DNA of 17,422 bases, from positions 1 through 17,422 of the forward strand of contig PKYZ01000817.1 of the NCBI GenBank assembly GCA_003132865.1, given 5' to 3'. Made by a program: the position numbers and the translations under genes. Below, in pieces: positions 13,082 to 17,422 of this stretch (its first letter is position 1; each line of letters opens with the position of its first letter). The notes beneath the pieces were generated by a model that was given only the letters and a program-made list of their open reading frames with translations, had not been told where the DNA came from and searched no databases. This DNA comes from Bryobacterales bacterium (GTDB lineage Bacteria > Acidobacteriota > Terriglobia > Bryobacterales > Bryobacteraceae).

Positions 13082-13156
13082 TGGGTGGGTGTCTGGAAAG
13101 TTCGACGTGCGCGGCCGTCCACGAACGGCAGCGGCAGTGCTAGCCAGCTAGGCGTG

Positions 13157-13500
13157 ATGCTGCTAGCGGTCGCTTCTTGGATACTCTCGCCTCCCTGGTT
13201 CAGGATCGTTTCGGCTTTCGTCGACACCGAATGGGACCTGTTTGACTATCCCTGCCCGGTCACTGTGCCCTTACAGGGAGGCATCACGGCGCAGGGTACA
13301 GGCACGGTCATTTATCGATTCGAGTTCAGCGATGGATCCCCGCGTGGGCTGCTCCTGGCACGAACTGGATCACGGCCATCGGGCGGCAAAGCGGCCTCGC
13401 CGCCCAGACCAACTTCATCATATAGACGGACTGGTCGCAGTTTCGCCGCGGAACCCAGCATCATGCCTACAACCCCACTGAGAACATCCTCAACGTCTCC
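13157..13500 (+). pseudogene. Frameshifted remnant of a small secreted protein
   Basis: An ATG at 13157 opens a signal-peptide-like start (MLLAVASWILSPPWF), then CPVTVPLQGGITAQGTGTVI followed by YRFEFSDG, which recalls the 'CPxxixFxGxIxxxGxGTVxYRWxRSDG' domain seen in numerous bacterial secreted proteins. Similarity in this frame stops near 13338. A plausible continuation (APGTNWITAIGRQSGLAAQT) is in the next frame from 13336 and runs into an in-frame TAG near 13420, with a further stretch (DWSQFRRGTQHHAYN) after it. I read this as one gene broken by a shift and a nonsense change. The match is from memory and short, so the call is tentative. Confidence 0.38.
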
Positions 13501-13508
13501 AATGCACG

Positions 13509-13979
13509 ATGGCGATCATCGCGAATCCTGCTACGTTCGACTCCCTTTTCACGCTGTATTACCTGCTCACATTCGAGACCGCAGCCGGTCAAACGTGCCG
13601 CCCGCCGATTAAGGGTAATTGCCAGTTCGGGCAAAACGGTGCCCAGTGGAACACGGCAGCCGCGCTGTTCGCGTTTCTGGTGAAAGGCCCGGATAACTGC
13701 ACGCCCGCGACTCCGCCCACAACCGGCCACTGCCTCGGCACGAAAGATCAGAACGCCAACAAGCACACATCGCGGCCTCAGGGCACGGTCGATTTCTACG
13801 TGGTAGGCACGGCGCTCCACGTGACTGGCGGCGGTCAACATGCAGTCGTCGCCGCTTGCCAAACGGGTCGCTCCTGTTCGCAGGGGCAGTACGGGGTCCG
13901 GCCCAGGTCGAATCCTCGGTGCCGCGGCCGCAGTCCCGGTCCGCAGAATTTTACTCAAGAATCGGTTACAATTCGATGA
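13509..13979 (+). pseudogene. Degenerate first copy of the 'NTDTIV' secreted-protein family
   Basis: The frame holds a diverged copy of the C-terminal half of the two genes downstream. LFTLYYLLTFET aligns with KLTVNYIAMFTP; TCRPPIKGNCQFGQNGAQWN with the TCPPKMTGNYTMSQQGGTWS region; and NANKHTSRPQGTVDFYVVG with LANEHTGLPAGIVDFYIGG. Signal peptide and N-terminal half are absent, the ATG at 13509 lacks a ribosome-binding site and a TGA lies ten codons upstream. About 36 unrelated Arg/Pro-rich residues follow the last conserved Cys, as if the original stop had been lost. It could be an expressed short protein, but a decayed tandem duplicate fits better. Confidence 0.55.
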
Positions 13980-13994
13980 TAATTGGTGTATACT
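13966..13994 (+). promoter_or_regulatory. Candidate promoter of the secreted-protein pair
   Basis: TTACAA (13966-13971) and TATACT (13989-13994) are spaced by 17 bases, close to a sigma-70-type promoter. The transcript would start near 14001 and have a leader of about 104 bases that includes a run of eight G (14043-14050) and the GAGAGGA ribosome-binding site ahead of the ATG at 14105. Confidence 0.5.
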
Positions 13995-14104
13995 ACCCCC
14001 ACCAGCACTCAAAACGGGGTTCTGCGCTAGCAGCAGGAGTCCGGGGGGGGACGTCGTAATCCGACCTCCCAACTCCCAAACACTGCACCGGAGAGGACAT
14101 TTAG

Positions 14105-15190
14105 ATGAAAAAACGGTTGTTCACACACACAGGCGTCTGTTGGCTGATCGCCGCCGGCGCCGCGAACGTTTTGGGGATCGCCAGCGCCCAGGACACGGGC
14201 GACGCCACAACCAAGGTCGCCGCGTTTGCGGCGGGCAGCGATTACTTGCAAACGGGACCTGGCACGGAGGCCACACTGCCTATCGGAGGGAAGATGGTCA
14301 AGGTCACTTTGACTGGTGTACCGATACAAGGCAGCACCGGCGGCACGTTGGGCAATACCGACACCATCGTCCAACGCACCGAGGACGCAGTTTTCCCCAC
14401 CGGCGCTGCGGTAACCGTCACGTCGGTCCCGATCCCCATTACTTTGACGGCGTTGAGCTTGACGGGCACCGTGCCAGGCCCGAGTGGAGGCAATTGTACG
14501 GTCACCATCACGCTGGCGTCGAGCCCCGCCAGCACCGGGACGTTGACACTTTACAGCAACGGGACGTACTCATCGCAGGTGACGGTGTACTTCAGTGCAA
14601 CGTTTACTCCCATCGCGCCCAATACGACCTGTTATCCGCCAATTACAACCGCCCCCCCGTGTAAGTTTATCCAAAAAGGGGGCCATTGGAGCACGAAACC
14701 GCTGACGGGCGAGTACGAGGTGGTAGGCCCCTACGGCGACCTGCAGGCTAACGTTCACACCAACCTGCCGCCAGGCTACGCGGACTTCTACATTTCGCAA
14801 TCGCAAACGGACTCCGCGAGAACAGCCGCACATGCCACCTGCGAGGCGCTCGCGAAAGTGGGCACGCCCTGTCCGCCAAAGGTGTCGCCAACGAGCTTGA
14901 ACTTCGGCACGGTGACAGTCGGCACAACTAGTGCGGCGCAGACCGTGACGATGACGAACCTGGCCAGCTCGGCGATAAACTTCAGCAGTATCGCGATCGT
15001 GGGGACGAACCACGGGGATTTCAGTATTGCGAGCAACACTTGTGGGGCCTCCTTGGCCGGGGGCGGAAGCTGCGCCATTGGAGTAACATTCACACCCAGC
15101 GCCATTGGAGCGCGGGTAGCCGAACTGCGCTTTACCGATAACGGCGGTGGTAGCCCGCAGACTGTTCCGCTTAAGGGCACTGGGCAGTAA
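14105..15190 (+). CDS. Secreted protein of the 'GSDYLQT/NTDTIV' family with C-terminal ASH domain
   Basis: 361 residues. Signal peptide 1-29 (ends GIASAQ). The family core (about 40-256) has GSDYLQTGPGTEATLP, GNTDTIVQRTED, CTVTITLASSPASTGTLTLY, GGHWSTKPLTGEYEVV and VHTNLPPGYADFY, with conserved cysteines at 131, 176, 186, 246 and 256. It is shared with the gene at 15354 and, in decayed form, with 13509. Residues 259-361 form an ASH/HYDIN-type ('choice-of-anchor D') immunoglobulin-like domain: VSPTSLNFGTVTVGTTSAAQ, then TLTFTPSAIG-like GVTFTPSAIGARVAELRF, ending VPLKGTGQ. The neighbouring paralogue lacks this domain. The start has GAGAGGA at proper spacing. Likely a cell-surface or secreted protein of unknown function; family members I recall are acidobacterial and have no assigned activity. 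Confidence 0.85.
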   Translation: MKKRLFTHTGVCWLIAAGAANVLGIASAQDTGDATTKVAAFAAGSDYLQTGPGTEATLPIGGKMVKVTLTGVPIQGSTGGTLGNTDTIVQRTEDAVFPTGAAVTVTSVPIPITLTALSLTGTVPGPSGGNCTVTITLASSPASTGTLTLYSNGTYSSQVTVYFSATFTPIAPNTTCYPPITTAPPCKFIQKGGHWSTKPLTGEYEVVGPYGDLQANVHTNLPPGYADFYISQSQTDSARTAAHATCEALAKVGTPCPPKVSPTSLNFGTVTVGTTSAAQTVTMTNLASSAINFSSIAIVGTNHGDFSIASNTCGASLAGGGSCAIGVTFTPSAIGARVAELRFTDNGGGSPQTVPLKGTGQ

Positions 15191-15328
15191 GCCAGGGCCA
15201 CGACGTAGCTATTTGTTCAACATGTGACGTTCCGGCGGACACTACTGCCGGCCGGGACGCCCCATGGGAATCCCGGTTCGGCACCGAGGGGACCAAACCG
15301 GAGAATGCTTCAGTCCGGACCCTCCAAA

Positions 15329-15353
15329 AACACTGCACCGAAGAGGAGATCAG
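15329..15353 (+). repeat. Duplicated leader of the secreted paralogues
   Basis: AACACTGCACCGAAGAGGAG and the bases up to the ATG at 15354 repeat the leader at 14079-14104 (AACACTGCACCGGAGAGGA). The leader includes the ribosome-binding site at the same distance, so the genes were duplicated together with their 5' untranslated region. Weaker similarity continues about 15 bases further upstream in both. Confidence 0.65.
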
Positions 15354-16073
15354 ATGAGAAAGCGATTTAACACAAGTAAAGCCGTGATCCGCATTATCGC
15401 CATTGCAGCGGCAGGGAGCCTATGTGGCATCGCCAGCGCCCAGATTACCGGCGTCGCCGAAGGCTCCGATTACTTGCAGACAACCAAGGGCACCCAGGTC
15501 ACGATTACTCTGCCCACGGGACCCGTAACGATCCCATTGACCGGCAAGCCGATCCCGGGAAGGGGAAATACCGACACGATCGTGCGGCGCAAGAAGCAGA
15601 CCAGCTTCACAACCGCGGAGGCAGGGGCCGTCCCTGCCGTCACGATACCGATCCAAATTGAGGCCCTGAACCTGCAGGGCACATTAGGCTCCTGTACGGT
15701 CACCATCACGCTGGCCCCAACCCCTGCCAGCACCGGTACGATGATGATCAATGTGACCAGCGCCACTGGCGGCACATTCTATTCCAAACTGACTGTGAAC
15801 TACATCGCGATGTTCACGCCCGCTGCAACCTGTCCCCCAAAAATGACAGGCAATTACACGATGTCGCAACAGGGCGGGACTTGGTCGACAACTCCTTTAC
15901 CGAACGAGTACTTGGTGGTGAAGCCTTACCCCAATGTGCTGGCGAACGAGCATACCGGGCTTCCCGCGGGAATCGTGGATTTCTACATCGGCGGAACGGG
16001 GACTGAAGCGGGTGAGACAATCCGACATGTAGTCTGTGAGGCGGCCAAGGCGGCGGGGCAACCCTGTCCCTAG
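15354..16073 (+). CDS. Secreted protein of the 'GSDYLQT/NTDTIV' family, short form
   Basis: 239 residues from ATG 15354, chosen because AAGAGGAG lies just upstream and a signal peptide begins there (MRKRFNTSKA... ending GIASAQ at residue 30); the frame is open 30 codons further up but those are leader. The core repeats the neighbour's signatures: GSDYLQTTKGTQVTITLP, GNTDTIVRRKKQ, CTVTITLAPTPASTGTM, GGTWSTTPLPNEYLVV, NEHTGLPAGIVDFY, and a C-terminal CEAAKAAGQPCP. It ends right after this last Cys, where the neighbour continues into an ASH domain. Probably exported, likely disulfide-bonded, function unknown. It follows the long form by 163 bases; no clear promoter of its own was found. Confidence 0.85.
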   Translation: MRKRFNTSKAVIRIIAIAAAGSLCGIASAQITGVAEGSDYLQTTKGTQVTITLPTGPVTIPLTGKPIPGRGNTDTIVRRKKQTSFTTAEAGAVPAVTIPIQIEALNLQGTLGSCTVTITLAPTPASTGTMMINVTSATGGTFYSKLTVNYIAMFTPAATCPPKMTGNYTMSQQGGTWSTTPLPNEYLVVKPYPNVLANEHTGLPAGIVDFYIGGTGTEAGETIRHVVCEAAKAAGQPCP

Positions 16074-16146
16074 AGTATAGGGATCTGCGACTCACTTAGC
16101 TTCTGAACATCACTCGTTGGAACCCCGATTCGCGAGGAGGTAAGAC

Positions 16147-17422
16147 ATGGCTCAAGTCCCGGCAGATTATCGGCGTCTTCCCGGCAGCGAAAGACGTCCG
16201 GCGGAAGGCACCAAGCTTCTCGGGCCGGCCGACCCGGCAGAGGAATTCTCCGTCACCGTCCGCGTCCGGCGGCGGCCGGGCGCGCCTCCTCTGCCGGATC
16301 ACGAGCACTGGATGGCCACGCCGCCAGGTCGCAGGACGTTCATCACGCACGACGAGTTCTCCACAAAATACGGCGCCGCGCAGGAAGACCTGGACGCTGT
16401 GGCTAACTTCGCGCGCCGGCATGGAATAACTGTGCAGGAGACCGGCGTGGCAGGCCGCACAGTGGTCCTGTCCGGCACCGTCGCGCACATGACGCAGGCA
16501 TTCGCCGTGGACTTGGGGCGCTACGAATCGCCCAGCGGAACCTACCGTGGACGCGACGGCTTCATCTACGTACCGAATGAACTGGCCGACGTCGTGGTGG
16601 CCGTCTTCGGCCTTGACAACCGGCGGGTCGGCTTCCGCAATACCCCCGACCCGCCCGGCACGACTGGGTTAAGCCCCACGCTCGTCGCCCAATTCTACAA
16701 CTTCCCGCAGGGTCCGCCGGATGCCAGCTCGCAGAGAATCGGCGTCGTCGAATTCAAGCCCGGCGGCTGGACCCCGATCGACATCCAGGCGACCCTCACG
16801 CCTTGGATTGCCCCCATCACCAATCCCACGGTCGTGGATGTCCCTCCCTCTGGAAATTCCGGGAATTCGGACTCCGAGACCATACTCGACGTCTGCACTG
16901 CGAGCGCGGTGGCCCCCGGCGCTCAGATCCAGGTCTACTGGGGCGGCGATCCGACGACGGCCCAGGACTGGTTCACGGTCATCGACAGGATCTTTCACAA
17001 GCCTCAGGCTGGGGATCCGCCCCATCCGGATGTCTTGTCGATCAGTTGGACATTGATCGGCGGCGACGACTTCATCACACCCGCAGGCGTAGTTTCAACC
17101 GCGACGATCAACGAGATCAGTTCCGACTTCCGGGACATGGCCCTGGCAGGCATCACCGTACTGGTGGCCTCGGGCGACGGCGGCTCATTGGGCTGGAACA
17201 ACCCTGCGGCAGCGCCGCCGACTGCGCACGGAAAGGCCCATGTCGCATATCCGGCAGGCGACCCCTGGGTTACGTCCTGCGGCGGCACGGCAACCGGGGT
17301 CACCGCTGCGTTCACGCTGGGGCAGGAGTACCTCTGGAACGATTCCACTGGCGCCACGGGCGGGGGCGTCAGCGCCTTCTTCAACACTTTGCCGCCCTGG
17401 CAGGTCGGGATTGTCTCCCAGC
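16147..17422 (+). CDS. S53 (kumamolisin-like) serine-carboxyl protease, 3' end off the window
   Basis: 425 codons run open to the right edge from an ATG preceded by GAGGAGG. Residues about 30-160 are the Pro-kumamolisin activation domain (EFSVTVRVRRRPG, FARRHGITVQ, TVAHMTQAFAVDLGRYE, IYVPNELADVVVAVFGLDNR). The peptidase domain starts near 172 with GLSPTLVAQFYNFP and RIGVVEFKPGGW. The catalytic Glu and Asp are E244 and D248 in DSETILDV, and the oxyanion-hole Asp is D344 in VLVASGDGG. The nucleophile (GTSA motif) lies beyond the window. The usual AYPA-type stretch is present as VAYPAGDPWVTSCGGTATG. No signal peptide is visible, as in several kumamolisins. Known members are acid-active proteases that mature by autocleavage. 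It stands 73 bases after the secreted paralogue. Confidence 0.93.
   Translation, partial: MAQVPADYRRLPGSERRPAEGTKLLGPADPAEEFSVTVRVRRRPGAPPLPDHEHWMATPPGRRTFITHDEFSTKYGAAQEDLDAVANFARRHGITVQETGVAGRTVVLSGTVAHMTQAFAVDLGRYESPSGTYRGRDGFIYVPNELADVVVAVFGLDNRRVGFRNTPDPPGTTGLSPTLVAQFYNFPQGPPDASSQRIGVVEFKPGGWTPIDIQATLTPWIAPITNPTVVDVPPSGNSGNSDSETILDVCTASAVAPGAQIQVYWGGDPTTAQDWFTVIDRIFHKPQAGDPPHPDVLSISWTLIGGDDFITPAGVVSTATINEISSDFRDMALAGITVLVASGDGGSLGWNNPAAAPPTAHGKAHVAYPAGDPWVTSCGGTATGVTAAFTLGQEYLWNDSTGATGGGVSAFFNTLPPWQVGIVSQ

Noticed and set aside
12677..13612. A 311-codon plus-strand frame crossing the second repeat
   Set aside because: Its first half is out-of-frame ThuA sequence and repeat. Only the segment from 13157 shows protein-like features, and I list that as a remnant.
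1..17422. CRISPR array, tRNA or rRNA genes, riboswitch (including preQ1 upstream of the QueD-like genes)
   Set aside because: No regularly spaced direct repeats, cloverleaf sequences or recognised riboswitch cores were seen on either strand by eye; an Infernal/tRNAscan search would be decisive.

Overview
The window looks like chromosomal DNA of an Acidobacteriota bacterium, probably of the Bryobacterales / Solibacter type. This is inferred from four things: the GC-rich genes; the left-edge protein with a STGPKTPEGK-type N-terminus, a family I associate with that phylum; the secreted 'ERLPKYTCVQT' type protein; and the mix of ThuA, kumamolisin-type S53 protease and 'GSDYLQT...NTDTIV' secreted proteins. 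No rRNA, tRNA, CRISPR array or complete insertion sequence was seen.

Layout. (1) 1-4137 is an accessory stretch. It holds a left-truncated gene, a minus-strand cluster of two TIR-domain genes behind a small helical protein, a secreted protein, a 41-residue membrane peptide and a one-span membrane protein. (2) It ends against the broken-off C-terminus of an FtsK/SpoIIIE-type DNA translocase (4139-4450), which marks a rearrangement junction. (3) 4592-6096 (minus) is a compact pterin operon: two different PTPS/QueD-family proteins, then GTP cyclohydrolase I, closed by an intrinsic terminator. (4) 6178-9162 (plus), divergent from the pterin operon across an 81-base promoter region, holds a TlpA-thioredoxin/HAD chimera, a degenerate GAF-histidine kinase-receiver protein and a secreted protein. 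(5) 9209-11859 (minus) is a three-gene run: a TlpA-like thioredoxin with a frame conflict at its signal peptide, a glycerophosphodiester phosphodiesterase and a secreted protein. (6) 11961-12779 (plus) is a secreted ThuA-family protein. (7) 12781-13979 is a decayed zone: a dispersed hairpin repeat, the 3' end of a yhaV toxin gene, a frameshifted secreted-protein remnant and a degenerate member of the next family. (8) 14105-16073 (plus) holds two intact secreted paralogues with a shared leader. (9) 16147 to the right edge is the 5' part of an S53 (kumamolisin-like) protease gene.

The most striking items are: the in-frame TlpA/HAD fusion, in which both enzyme halves lack key elements; the adjacent sensor-kinase-like protein, which has lost its phospho-acceptor His, an N-box Asn and its receiver Asp; the paired PTPS paralogues, one lacking the catalytic Cys; a two-hairpin repeat present twice with a compensatory base-pair change; and the tandem TIR cluster, a plausible uncharacterised defence locus.

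All calls come from reading the sequence and from remembered family features. No database search was run.
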